Below are positions 9,885 through 17,389 of a stretch of DNA of 23,309 bases, one piece after another (the first letter of the stretch is position 1; every line of letters starts with the position of its first letter). The translations under genes were made by a program, and so were the position numbers. The DNA comes from Pseudoselenomonas ruminantium (GTDB lineage Bacteria > Bacillota > Negativicutes > Selenomonadales > Selenomonadaceae): positions 1 through 23,309 of the forward strand of contig DJYL01000216.1 in the NCBI GenBank assembly GCA_002448495.1, read 5' to 3'. A model generated the notes under the pieces. It did not search any database and was not told the DNA's origin. It was given only the letters and a program-made list of their open reading frames with translations.

Positions 9885-10046
9885 ATGAAAAACGCAATGA
9901 AAATTTATGCAGAAAAATTGATGGCTCAGGCTTTGCAGACGGTAAAAACTTATCAGCAGGCAATGCGTGGACAAAAGGATTTGCCGCCTGTCCGGAAAAA
10001 TATGCTCTATGGCCGTTATCTTACGGATATGGATGAAGCGATTTAA
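9885..10046 (+). CDS. Small protein of unknown function, 53 aa
   Basis: I do not recognise this protein. The ATG is preceded by CGGAGGG with eight bases of spacing, a strong ribosome site. The 53-codon frame reads as a basic, mostly helical protein starting MKNAMKIYAEKLMAQAL and ending YLTDMDEAI. It has no signal peptide and no membrane segment. It is the first gene of the unit divergent from lysR and precedes the UxaA-type small subunit by 75 bases, so it is likely co-expressed with it. The good ribosome site and position support a real gene; no function can be given. Confidence 0.6.
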   Translation: MKNAMKIYAEKLMAQALQTVKTYQQAMRGQKDLPPVRKNMLYGRYLTDMDEAI

Positions 10047-10121
10047 TGCTGGCCAGACAGGATTTTTCTCCTGAGGGGCGAAGTAAAACCATAGATGTAG
10101 ATTGTGTAAAAGGAGAGCATT

Positions 10122-10433
10122 ATGGAGACAAAAGCGATTTTGCTGGACGGGAAGGACAATGTAGCTACCTGTACCAGTGAAGCCCATCCGGGAGACAAAG
10201 TACACTGCCATGGCAGCGCGACAGCGGAAGTGGAAGCGGCGGCAGATATTCCCATTTGGCACAAGATTGCCCTGCGTCCGATTGCCAAAGGGGATATGGT
10301 CTATAAGTATGGCGAAGTCATTGGGGAGGCCTTGCAGGATATTCCGCAGGGCGGCTGGGTTTCCCATGAAAACATCCGCAGCGTGCCCAGAGATTACGCC
10401 AGTGAGTACCTGCTGGGGAAGGAGGCGCAGTGA
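10122..10433 (+). CDS. UxaA-type dehydratase, small (SAF-domain) subunit
   Basis: This 103-aa protein matches the N-terminal SAF domain of altronate/galactarate dehydratases. Typical segments are PIWHKIALRPIAKGDMVYKYGEVIGEA and DIPQGGWVSHENI. The ATG at 10122 has AAAGGAGAG upstream. In many members this domain is fused to the catalytic part; here it is a separate gene, as in two-subunit members of the family such as SuyA/SuyB sulfolactate sulfo-lyase. It ends one base before the start of the large subunit and is surely its partner. The substrate could be a sugar acid or another 2-hydroxyacid and cannot be decided here. Confidence 0.88.
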   Translation: METKAILLDGKDNVATCTSEAHPGDKVHCHGSATAEVEAAADIPIWHKIALRPIAKGDMVYKYGEVIGEALQDIPQGGWVSHENIRSVPRDYASEYLLGKEAQ

Positions 10434-10434
10434 T

Positions 10435-11595
10435 ATGGAGTTTTATGGTTATCGGCGCAAGGAAGGCCGTCCCGGTATCCGCAATCATGTTCTGATTCTT
10501 CCGGCCTGTGCTTGCGGCAGTGAGTCCTGCCGGATTGTGGCCAGTCAGGTGCGGGGCGCGGTAAATATCGTCTTTAATACCGGTTGCAGTGACGTAGCGG
10601 CCAATACGGAAATGAGCCAGAAAATCCTGACGGGCTTTGCCCTGAATCCCAATGTCTATGGTGTGGTGATTATCGGACTGGGCTGCGAGACCGTACCTCA
10701 TGCTAAACTGCGGGAAAAGATTCAAAGTCAGTGCTCCAAGCCTGTTGTTTCCTTTGGCATACAGGAAGAAGGCGGCACATTGAAAACCATTGCCAAGGCT
10801 GTGCGGGCGGCAAGGGAAATGGCAGCAGAAGCAGGTATGCAGCAAAAGGAAAAATTCCCAATCAGTGAACTTTTACTGGGGATTGAATGCGGCGGCAGTG
10901 ATGCGACATCGGGGATTGCGTCAAATCCTGCCGTGGGGAATCTGAGTGACCGTCTGGTAGATTTGGGGGCTTCCGCCATGATGAGTGAATCCATTGAATG
11001 GATTGGCGGCGAGCATGTGCTGGCCAGACGGGCGGCAACACCTGAAATCCATGACCAGATAATCAAGGTCTGTGAAGATTACGAAAAACACTTGCTGGCA
11101 GCCGGTCAGGACTGCCGGGCAGGACAGCCCACGCCGGGCAATAAGACAGGCGGACTTTCGACCATAGATGAAAAGAGTCTGGGCTGCATCCGCAAGGGCG
11201 GCACCCGTCCCATCGTGGAGGTATTGGAACAGGCACAGCGTCCCACTAAGCAGGGAGCTATCGTCATGGATACCGCAGGTTATGACATTTCCTCGGTAAC
11301 TTCCATGGCCGCAGCCGGCTGTCAGGCCATCATCTTTACCACGGGCAGGGGGACACCTACGGGCAATGCCATTGTGCCGGTGCTGAAGGTCACAGCCAAT
11401 GAACATACATACAGCTGGATGGAAGACAATATGGATGTGGACCTCTCCGGAATCATCCGCGGGGAAGTATCCATTGAGGAAAGCGGTGCCATGCTGCTGG
11501 AGAAAATCCATGAACTGGCTAATGGCCGACTGACCAAGGCGGAAGCCTATGGTTTTTCCGATATTGCCATTGACCATGTGTGCCGTTTCGTATAG
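10435..11595 (+). CDS. UxaA-type dehydratase, large catalytic subunit
   Basis: This 386-aa protein matches the C-terminal catalytic domain of the altronate/galactarate dehydratase family, an iron-dependent lyase fold. The N-terminal GRPGIRNH (11-18), NTGCSD, GLGCETV, IECGGSDATSGIASNPAVG and MDTAGYDISSVTSMAAAGCQ segments are family hallmarks, with conserved cysteines likely to bind metal. I placed the start at ATG 10435, where MEFYGYRRKEGRPG begins as in homologues. The frame is open further upstream, but that part overlaps the small subunit in another frame. The specific substrate is unknown; altronate, galactarate and sulfolactate enzymes share this architecture. Confidence 0.88.
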   Translation: MEFYGYRRKEGRPGIRNHVLILPACACGSESCRIVASQVRGAVNIVFNTGCSDVAANTEMSQKILTGFALNPNVYGVVIIGLGCETVPHAKLREKIQSQCSKPVVSFGIQEEGGTLKTIAKAVRAAREMAAEAGMQQKEKFPISELLLGIECGGSDATSGIASNPAVGNLSDRLVDLGASAMMSESIEWIGGEHVLARRAATPEIHDQIIKVCEDYEKHLLAAGQDCRAGQPTPGNKTGGLSTIDEKSLGCIRKGGTRPIVEVLEQAQRPTKQGAIVMDTAGYDISSVTSMAAAGCQAIIFTTGRGTPTGNAIVPVLKVTANEHTYSWMEDNMDVDLSGIIRGEVSIEESGAMLLEKIHELANGRLTKAEAYGFSDIAIDHVCRFV

Positions 11596-11606
11596 GGGGC
11601 GTGAAT

Positions 11607-11990
11607 ATGCCGGAGAAAATGTCTTATCTTGAACATGCTGCCGTAACGGTGGCGGATATTGAATGGAGCCAAAAGTTCTTTGCGGATGTTCTGGGGATGA
11701 CGGAAACCCGCCGCAAGGAAAAAGATGGCAAATTGCAGCAGCTTTGGCTGAAAGGCGGTTTGCAGCTCGTGGCTGCCCCGGACAATCCGGCGGCAGGCAG
11801 GGGCCATCATTTAGGCATCGTGGTACAGGATTTTGCCACCACTTTGCAGGAGATGCTGGCCTATGAGGGCGTTCATGCCATGGAAGGCAAGCCGGAAAAA
11901 TGGGTGCAGCTGCCTGATGGTCTGGTGCTGGAGCTCTTTCAGGAAAAGCCAGGAGCTATTGAAAAAGTGCTGGCGATTGAAGTGAAATAA
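11607..11990 (+). CDS. VOC-superfamily (glyoxalase-fold) protein
   Basis: This 127-aa protein is a vicinal-oxygen-chelate fold, a single chain of two beta-alpha-beta-beta-beta modules. The first module opens with LEHAAVTVADIEWSQKFFADVLGM and the second with GHHLGIVVQDF. Candidate metal ligands are His10, His67 or His68 and Glu109 in LELFQE. I took ATG 11607 as the start, with GGGGGCG just before it; the open frame extends 27 bases further into the end of the preceding gene. It closes the UxaA-type unit and may handle a related small metabolite, such as an epimerase or lyase step. The reaction is not known. Confidence 0.8.
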   Translation: MPEKMSYLEHAAVTVADIEWSQKFFADVLGMTETRRKEKDGKLQQLWLKGGLQLVAAPDNPAAGRGHHLGIVVQDFATTLQEMLAYEGVHAMEGKPEKWVQLPDGLVLELFQEKPGAIEKVLAIEVK

Positions 11991-12004
11991 CAGAACGAAT
12001 AATA

Positions 12005-12050
12005 AAAATGGGCTGTGATGAAATCCAATACGTTCATCACGGCCCATTTT
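12005..12050 (+). terminator. Rho-independent terminator after the VOC gene
   Basis: An 18-bp stem (12005-12022 with 12033-12050, one G-U pair) closes a 10-base loop and ends in TTTT. AAAA precedes the stem, so it can also act from the opposite direction. It separates the metabolic unit from hsdM. Confidence 0.9.
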
Positions 12051-12077
12051 GACATCTATGCTTAGAAATTATAAAAT
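12049..12077 (+). promoter_or_regulatory. Promoter of hsdM
   Basis: A consensus TTGACA (12049-12054) and TAAAAT (12072-12077) are 17 bases apart. The -35 box begins in the last two Ts of the preceding terminator. Transcription should start near 12084. The hsdM ribosome site AGGAGG (12097-12102) follows. Confidence 0.75.
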
Positions 12078-12110
12078 AGGCTTATATCGTAAAAGCAGGA
12101 GGATTGCCGG

Positions 12111-13571
12111 ATGTTAGTTGGTGAAGAAAGAAACAAAGTAGACCAGATTTGGGATACATTTTGGACAGGTGGGCTGACCAATCCCCTATTGGTTATCGAG
12201 CAGTTTACCTATTTGCTGTTTATTAAGCAGTTAGATGATATAGAGACAGAGAACGAGGCAAATGCGGCCTTGTTGGGCTTTGAAAATGAGGAGAAAATCT
12301 TTGGCCCGGAGCAGCAGAATTATCGGTGGAGCCGGTTTAAGAACATGGCACCGGCTGTGCAGTTCCAGCTTATGCAGGAGGAAATTTTTCCGTTTATCAA
12401 GAATCTGCATCCGGATGATGAGGCATCTTATACCCGTTTTATGAAGGATGCGACCTTCCAGATTTCTGCGCCGGATAAACTGGCGAAAATCATTGAGGGA
12501 ATAGACAAGCTGGATTTGACAGAGCGCGACAGCAAGGGCGATTTGTATGAGTATATGCTGTCCAAGCTGGCCTCTTCCAAAATCAATGGTCAGTTCCGTA
12601 CGCCCCGTCATATCATCAAGATGATGGTGGAAATGGCAGCGCCGCAGCCTTCAGATATCATCGTAGATCCGGCTATGGGAACAGCAGGATTTTTGGTAGC
12701 CGCCGAAGAATTTGTTCGCGAAAAGCATGGCGATATGTTCTTGGATGATGAACAGGCACAGCATTTTAATTCTGCCATGTTCCACGGTTTTGATACCGAC
12801 CCCACCATGCTGCGCATTGGTACCATGAACATGATGCTTCACGGCGTAGAAAATCCGGGGATAGATTATAAGGACAGCCTTTCCAAGAATAATTCCGATA
12901 AGGAACTTTATACACTTGTCCTGGCCAATCCTCCGTTCAAGGGCTCATTGGATAGTGAAACGGTGGAAGAAAGTCTGCTGCGTGTTACGAAGACGAAGAA
13001 AACAGAACTGCTTTTCCTCGCTTTGTTCCTGCGCATATTGAAAATTGGCGGCAGGGCGGCGGTTATCGTGCCGGATGGCGTTCTCTTTGGTTCTTCCAAA
13101 GCGCATCAGGCGTTGCGCAAGGAAATTGTGGACAACAATAAATTGACGGCAGTAATCTCCATGCCCAGTGGTGTGTTCAAGCCTTATGCAGGCGTGTCAA
13201 CGGCAATCCTTTTCTTTACCAAGACCAATGCAGGCGGTACGGACAAGGTTTGGTTCTACGATATGCAGGCGGATGGTTACAGTCTTGACGATAAGCGGCA
13301 GGAGATTGAGGAGAACGATATTCCTGACATTATCGCCCGCTTTAAGAATCTGGAACAGGAAGAAGGCCGCAAACGCACGGAGCAGAGCTTCTTTTTGCCG
13401 GTAGAGGAAATCCGTGAAAACGGCTATGACCTCTCCATCAATAAATATAAGGAAATTGAATATGTGCCGGTGGAATATCCTAGCACGTTGGAGTTGATGA
13501 CTAAGCTGGATGAGCTTAATATGGAAATCAGCAGCGATATGGAGAAGTTACGGGAAATGCTCGGAGAATAG
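12111..13571 (+). CDS. hsdM: Type I restriction-modification system, DNA methyltransferase subunit HsdM
   Basis: HsdM methylates adenine in the target chosen by HsdS and is also needed for restriction with HsdR. The N-terminal helical domain (WDTFWTGGLTNPLLVIEQFTYLLFIKQLDD) is typical. The S-adenosylmethionine site DPAMGTAGF covers residues 186-194. The N6-adenine catalytic motif NPPF is at 273-276, preceded by LVLA. The QFRTPRHIIKMMVEM segment before the SAM motif is also a family hallmark. The length of 486 aa is normal, and the ribosome site AGGAGG is eight bases from ATG. Base composition matches hsdR and the metabolic genes, not the hsdS block. Unlike most type I loci, 480 noncoding bases separate it from hsdS. 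Confidence 0.95.
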   Translation: MLVGEERNKVDQIWDTFWTGGLTNPLLVIEQFTYLLFIKQLDDIETENEANAALLGFENEEKIFGPEQQNYRWSRFKNMAPAVQFQLMQEEIFPFIKNLHPDDEASYTRFMKDATFQISAPDKLAKIIEGIDKLDLTERDSKGDLYEYMLSKLASSKINGQFRTPRHIIKMMVEMAAPQPSDIIVDPAMGTAGFLVAAEEFVREKHGDMFLDDEQAQHFNSAMFHGFDTDPTMLRIGTMNMMLHGVENPGIDYKDSLSKNNSDKELYTLVLANPPFKGSLDSETVEESLLRVTKTKKTELLFLALFLRILKIGGRAAVIVPDGVLFGSSKAHQALRKEIVDNNKLTAVISMPSGVFKPYAGVSTAILFFTKTNAGGTDKVWFYDMQADGYSLDDKRQEIEENDIPDIIARFKNLEQEEGRKRTEQSFFLPVEEIRENGYDLSINKYKEIEYVPVEYPSTLELMTKLDELNMEISSDMEKLREMLGE

Positions 13572-13603
13572 TTTGCATTATTGATTCGTGGCAAAAGGCG
13601 CAG

Positions 13604-13788
13604 GGCAGGTGACGGTTGCCTTTCGCTGATGTGTGGGGCTAAAACTGTTTTTTGCCCTTAATTAAGTATCGTGAAAAGTCAAAACTCGCTGCGCTCAAAC
13701 AGTAGACTTTTCACGATAGGGCAGAAGTATGGCAAAAAACAGTTTCTTAACGCCCCGCACATAACGCTGCAGTCAACCGCCACCTGCC
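13604..13788. repeat. Nested 185-bp palindromic element between hsdM and hsdS
   Basis: Several inverted pairs nest inside one another. The outermost is 13604-13618 with 13774-13788 (one mismatch). Next come ATGTGTGGGGC with GCCCCGCACAT (one G-U) and AAACTGTTTTTTGCC (13642-13656) with 13731-13745 (perfect). The innermost is TATCGTGAAAAGTC (13667-13680) with 13705-13718 (perfect). The 24-base tip contains CTCGCTGCGCTC. The whole would fold into a long interrupted hairpin. It has no coding frame. It resembles a MITE or REP-type intergenic element; a role as transcription barrier after hsdM is also possible. Confidence 0.85.
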
Positions 13789-13820
13789 TTGCTCACTTCT
13801 TTCAAAAATTATGGGGAGTA

Positions 13821-13848
13821 TTGCACGATGATGAAAAAAATGTATAAT
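13821..13848 (+). promoter_or_regulatory. Promoter of small RNA gene upstream of hsdS
   Basis: TTGCAC (13821-13826) and a perfect TATAAT (13843-13848) are 16 bases apart. The predicted start near 13855 lies almost 200 bases before hsdS and just before a hairpin and tandem repeats, which fits an RNA gene or a long regulated leader. Confidence 0.7.
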
Positions 13849-13854
13849 ATTAGG

Positions 13855-14030
13855 TAAAGAATGGTGTGCCGACACCTTAAAAATCCCAAATGAATGTTGG
13901 ACGCAAGAGCCAATGATGTCGGGGAACGACGGAAAATCTCCAAATGACGGTCAGACGTGAGGGCTGATGATGTCGGGGAACGACAGAAAAATCGGTGGGT
14001 TAGAGGCCATCGGTTTGATGGCCTCATTTA
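13855..14030 (+). ncRNA. Candidate small RNA or leader with tandem repeats, upstream of hsdS
   Basis: About 175 bases lie between a strong promoter and a hairpin terminator, with no credible reading frame. Features in order are a 5-bp hairpin (GGTGT, GCCG, ACACC, 13863-13876), two 54-base tandem repeats, and a 9-bp terminator hairpin. Each repeat ends in a small hairpin, GTCG with loop GGGAA and CGAC. The family is not recognised. It may be a free RNA, or an attenuated leader of hsdS that sets how much specificity subunit is made. The 5' end is predicted, not observed. Confidence 0.55.
13881..13984 (+). repeat. Two 54-base tandem direct repeats
   Basis: The 18-base sequence ATGATGTCGGGGAACGAC occurs exactly at 13913-13930 and 13967-13984. 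The stretches before it also align, both starting AAATC and sharing CCAAATGA and GACG, with scattered substitutions. The conserved 3' part and diverged 5' part suggest selection on the hairpin end of each unit. Confidence 0.85.
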
Positions 14031-14032
14031 TT
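14003..14032 (+). terminator. Hairpin terminator before hsdS
   Basis: GAGGCCATC (14003-14011) pairs perfectly with GATGGCCTC (14017-14025) around a 5-base loop and is followed by ATTTATT. The U-tract is modest, so partial read-through into hsdS, which begins 20 bases later, is likely. Confidence 0.7.
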
Positions 14033-14051
14033 ATATTGAGGTGTTAGTTGA

Positions 14052-15224
14052 ATGGATAAGGTAAGGATAGGCGATATATGTACAGTTGTAAGTGGCTCGA
14101 CTCCCAAAAGTAATATAGAAGAATATTGGAATGGCGATATAAAATGGATAACGCCTGCAGAAATAACAGATGACTCCTATGTAATTAGTGATACAGAACG
14201 CCATATTACGGAAAAGGCAGTTGAGAAAACAAATTTAACTTTGCTTCCTGTAGGGGCGGTGTTGTTATCGTCTAGGGCTCCGATAGGTAAGACTGCTATT
14301 GTGGGTGCCGAAATGTACTGTAATCAGGGATTCAAGAATCTAATTTGTTCGGAACGAATTTACAATAAGTATCTGTATTTCTTTTTGACATCTAAGGTGG
14401 ATTATCTCAATGCCTTGGGACGAGGTGCAACGTTTAAGGAAATCTCTAAAGGTATAGTTGAAGATGTAGAGATATCGTTACCATCTTTAGATGAACAAAA
14501 GAAAATTGCTGAACGATTTGAAGCAATTCAGCAGTTGATTAGCAAGCGAAAACAAGTTCTTTTACATCTTGATAATCTTGTCAAATCACGGTTTGTTGAG
14601 ATGTTTGGGGATTTAGTATTCAATACAATGAACTGGCCATCAGTTACATTAGTAGATACTTGCGTAGATAAAGATGACATTAAGTGTGGCCCCTTTGGTA
14701 CGCAACTCGGGAAGGATGAATATGTTCGAGAAGGTGTTCCTCTTTGGGGAATACCTCAGATAAATGCTGCTTTTACAATACCTCCTACAGATTTCCTAAC
14801 TGAAGACAAAGCTGAACAATTATCAGCATACTCATTGTTACCTGGTGATATCGCAATGTCCAGAAAAGGAAATGTTGGAAAATGTGCCATCTACCCAGAG
14901 AATTCTCCTAATGGTATTATTCATTCGGATGTATTGCGAATTCGTGTAGATAACAAGCGTTGCAATCCGTTGTTTATGATGTGTCAGCTACATTTCAGTC
15001 GTGCAATAGAACCACAGATAGCTGCTGTGAGCAATGGTGCTGTTATGGCGGGAATAAACGTGACCAAGCTAAAAAGTATTGTTGTCCATGTTCCACCTAT
15101 AGAACTTCAAAAAAAATTCGCCGACTTCGTATCTCTCACAGACAAATCGAAATTTGCCGTTCAACAAAGCATCAACACTTTGCAGACTCTAAAGGCCAAA
15201 CTGATGCAGGCTTATTTTAAGTAG
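14052..15224 (+). CDS. hsdS: Type I restriction-modification system, specificity subunit HsdS
   Basis: HsdS recognises the bipartite DNA target and holds HsdM and HsdR together. Two target-recognition domains are visible. The first spans roughly residues 1-150, from VRIGDICTVVSGSTPKS to GIVEDVEISLPSL. The second runs from about 190 (WPSVTLVDTCV, GPFGTQLGKDEYV) to about 350. Each is followed by a helical spacer: LDEQKKIAERFEAIQQLI, then ELQKKFADFVSLTDKS to the C terminus. The length of 390 aa is full size, so this is an intact gene with two domains. GAGGTG lies eight bases before ATG. It is clearly more AT-rich than hsdM, as expected for a frequently exchanged specificity gene. No second hsdS or recombinase is seen. 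Confidence 0.94.
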   Translation: MDKVRIGDICTVVSGSTPKSNIEEYWNGDIKWITPAEITDDSYVISDTERHITEKAVEKTNLTLLPVGAVLLSSRAPIGKTAIVGAEMYCNQGFKNLICSERIYNKYLYFFLTSKVDYLNALGRGATFKEISKGIVEDVEISLPSLDEQKKIAERFEAIQQLISKRKQVLLHLDNLVKSRFVEMFGDLVFNTMNWPSVTLVDTCVDKDDIKCGPFGTQLGKDEYVREGVPLWGIPQINAAFTIPPTDFLTEDKAEQLSAYSLLPGDIAMSRKGNVGKCAIYPENSPNGIIHSDVLRIRVDNKRCNPLFMMCQLHFSRAIEPQIAAVSNGAVMAGINVTKLKSIVVHVPPIELQKKFADFVSLTDKSKFAVQQSINTLQTLKAKLMQAYFK

Positions 15225-15239
15225 GAAAGGAGAATTTAC

Positions 15240-16517
15240 ATGTTCTTAAAAAAAATAACAGCTAAAAATTTTAGGGGATTCGCTGATATTACAGTTGAGT
15301 TCTCTAAAGGAATCAACTTGATTATAGGAAATAACGGTTTTGGTAAAACTTCGCTAATTGAAGCCATATCTATATCTCTCAGTACATCATTTGGACTACT
15401 CAAAGGTGTAGAGACGAGGAATTTGGAAGAAAAAACTGTTAGATATATTTATAAGAAAGATGGTGATGCTACTTATTCTATTCATCGTCAATTCCCTCAA
15501 ATGATTTTATGTGAATTTCAATGGGACAGTCAAACAAAATATAATGTTGGAATGGAGAGAAAAGGAGAAGCAAATTTAGCAGAAAAAATCGATTATAAGA
15601 TACTAGAAAAACTCTCTGAGATAATAAATGAGCACAATAAAAATGCCCCTATCTTTTGTTTACAAACTTTTGATAGAGATTGGAATATACACAGGGATGA
15701 TTATGAAAAAAATATGAGTATATCAACTGGAATGACCTTGCGCACAGATGGATATAATGGCTGTTTATCGGGGAAAGGCATTGATGATGTCATCCAAAGA
15801 TGGTGCCTGAAAATGAGTTTTTTAGAATTCCAAAAGAAACATCCTGTGCATGAGTTCCAGTTATTTCAGAATACTATAAAACAATTCATGGCAATCATGC
15901 TAGAAACTTCCGATGATGTAAAAGTTGAGTATTCGGTAGAGACACAAGGTTTGGAAATAACCATAGGTGATAAAAAGGAATCTATTTATAGTTTAAGCAC
16001 CGGCTACCGTGCTATTCTCTACATGATTATGGAACTAGCATACAGAGCATCTGTGCTTAACCCCACTATGCAAAACTTTTCCGAATTAGAAGGCGTGGTG
16101 TTGATAGATGAAATAGATGCTCACCTACATCCGAAATGGCAGTGGAAAATCCTTGATGCTATTCGGAAGGTATTCCCCTGTGTGCAGTTTATCATTGCCA
16201 CCCACTCTCCTATAGTTATATCTTCTGTCAAGGATGCCCGCATAATCAAGCTTATCGACTTGAAAACCACTGAAGTGTTGGAGTCTGCTTATGGTTATAC
16301 AGCTGATGAAGTGCTTGAACTGCGTCAAGGAAGCAGTGCTCGTCCTGCAAAAATAGTCAAGTATATGAATGAGTTAGACATTGCTGTCGATGATGGTGAT
16401 TTTGACAAAGCCGATAAAATTCTGCAGGATGCGAAAGATGAATTCGGAGAGACTTCCCCCATCTATGATGAAATGAATAGATTTATACGTGTTAATCGAT
16501 GGGTGGAGGAATCATAA
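15240..16517 (+). CDS. AAA/ABC-type ATPase, Septu PtuA-like
   Basis: This 425-aa protein is an SMC/OLD-like ATPase. The Walker A motif GNNGFGKTS (30-38) follows an N terminus FLKKITAKNFRGFADITVEF typical of this class. An ABC-like signature SLSTGYRAI is near 250, Walker B VVLIDEIDAHLHP has Asp290-Glu291, and the switch histidine is His322 in ATHSP. There is no Toprim domain after it, which argues against OLD or Gabija GajA. The next gene, an HNH nuclease, overlaps its stop; this pair is the arrangement of the Septu anti-phage system, where the ATPase scaffolds and controls the nuclease. It starts 16 bases after hsdS with AAAGGAGAA upstream. It is strongly AT-rich: bases 15241-15300 have 17 G+C of 60 by hand count. 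Confidence 0.85.
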   Translation: MFLKKITAKNFRGFADITVEFSKGINLIIGNNGFGKTSLIEAISISLSTSFGLLKGVETRNLEEKTVRYIYKKDGDATYSIHRQFPQMILCEFQWDSQTKYNVGMERKGEANLAEKIDYKILEKLSEIINEHNKNAPIFCLQTFDRDWNIHRDDYEKNMSISTGMTLRTDGYNGCLSGKGIDDVIQRWCLKMSFLEFQKKHPVHEFQLFQNTIKQFMAIMLETSDDVKVEYSVETQGLEITIGDKKESIYSLSTGYRAILYMIMELAYRASVLNPTMQNFSELEGVVLIDEIDAHLHPKWQWKILDAIRKVFPCVQFIIATHSPIVISSVKDARIIKLIDLKTTEVLESAYGYTADEVLELRQGSSARPAKIVKYMNELDIAVDDGDFDKADKILQDAKDEFGETSPIYDEMNRFIRVNRWVEES

Positions 16518-17287
16518 TGATTTATATAGAAAAACAACATCCTCCAAAGAAAATTGCAGATAAAGTTGCAGCTATAAAATCAGGAAGTGAATGGAGAAAC
16601 GCTACAGATAACGAAACTGACCAACTCCGTAGCTGTTTTGATCAGCTTGATAAATCTGCCATCAAAGAGGCATTATGCAAGGAACAACATGGCCTGTGTG
16701 CGTATTGCATGAGAAGAATTCATAATGATAACAAAATGACAATAGAGCATTGGCAGCCTATTAAAAAAGGCGAAAGTGATGTTTCATGGGAAAAAGATAA
16801 TGTTTTAGCATATAACAATTTCTTAGGCTGTTGTGATGGTGGACGCAGTAAAGATGATTCAAATAAGATTTTGTGTTGTGATGCTTCAAAAGAAAACAAA
16901 CGTATAACCATTTCTCCCTTGAAGAAAGAACATACTGACAAGCTAATATATCGTGCAAATGGCAGGATTGAAACCAAGCCATCCGATAAAGAACTTGAAT
17001 ATGATATAAATTATGTTCTTAATTTGAACGGTAAATTGGATGATAATGGAAATTTTTTGCATGATACTTTAACCGCACTTGTCAGAGGGCGGCGTGAGAC
17101 TTATAAGTACTACAGTTATTTCGTTGAGAGATTGGAAAAGAAATTCGGTAATAATGAAACAAAAATCAGAAATGGCATAGCCAAAAGAATAGATGTAATG
17201 GAAAGTGCCGATGAATATGAACCGTTTATAGGCGTATGGCTTTATTTCCTGCGAAGAAGACTGCACGGAGTAAAGAAAAAACATTGA
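16517..17287 (+). CDS. HNH endonuclease, Septu PtuB-like (TIGR02646-type)
   Basis: This 256-aa protein carries an HNH-type core. Cys61 and Cys64 in CAYCMRRI and the Glu77-His78 pair in TIEHWQP are followed by NNFLGCCDGG (100-109) and a CCDAS pair (120-124), giving metal-binding cysteines and the catalytic histidine. These match the family of HNH proteins that accompany PtuA-type ATPases in Septu and in retron-Ec78-like systems. I placed the start at ATG 16517, which overlaps the ATPase stop (TAATGA) and has GGAGGA six bases upstream. The frame is open 18 bases further up. The substrate may be phage DNA or cellular nucleic acid on infection. No reverse transcriptase is nearby, so it is not a standard retron. 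Confidence 0.82.
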   Translation: MIYIEKQHPPKKIADKVAAIKSGSEWRNATDNETDQLRSCFDQLDKSAIKEALCKEQHGLCAYCMRRIHNDNKMTIEHWQPIKKGESDVSWEKDNVLAYNNFLGCCDGGRSKDDSNKILCCDASKENKRITISPLKKEHTDKLIYRANGRIETKPSDKELEYDINYVLNLNGKLDDNGNFLHDTLTALVRGRRETYKYYSYFVERLEKKFGNNETKIRNGIAKRIDVMESADEYEPFIGVWLYFLRRRLHGVKKKH

Positions 17288-17353
17288 TTCACCTATAGGA
17301 CAAAAAGGTTTTCAAACAAAGAACAGACACAAGAGAATGGAATAGAATTATTC

Positions 17354-17382
17354 TTTACAGTCGTAAGGATAAGTAGTACAAT
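17354..17382 (+). promoter_or_regulatory. Promoter of structured small RNA upstream of hsdR
   Basis: TTTACA (17354-17359) and TACAAT (17377-17382) are 17 bases apart, each one base from consensus. The predicted start is about 17389-17391, immediately before the first strand of the closing helix, which fits a dedicated RNA gene. Confidence 0.75.
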
Positions 17383-17389
17383 GTAAGTA

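Noticed and set aside
10177..10434. N-terminal extension of the large UxaA-type subunit
   Set aside because: The frame is open, but this part overlaps the SAF subunit gene in another frame, lacks family similarity, and the conserved N terminus starts at ATG 10435.
13881..13984. CRISPR array
   Set aside because: There are only two units, in direct contact without variable spacers, and no cas genes.
13855..14030. Type III toxin-antitoxin RNA
   Set aside because: Tandem repeats and a terminator fit the layout, but the following gene is HsdS and no ToxN-like toxin is present.
14052..15224. Phase-variable hsdS by inversion
   Set aside because: There is only one hsdS, no partial copy in reverse orientation and no recombinase in the window.
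15240..17287. Gabija or OLD nuclease system
   Set aside because: The ATPase ends soon after its ATPase core with no Toprim domain, and the partner is an HNH nuclease rather than a UvrD-like helicase.
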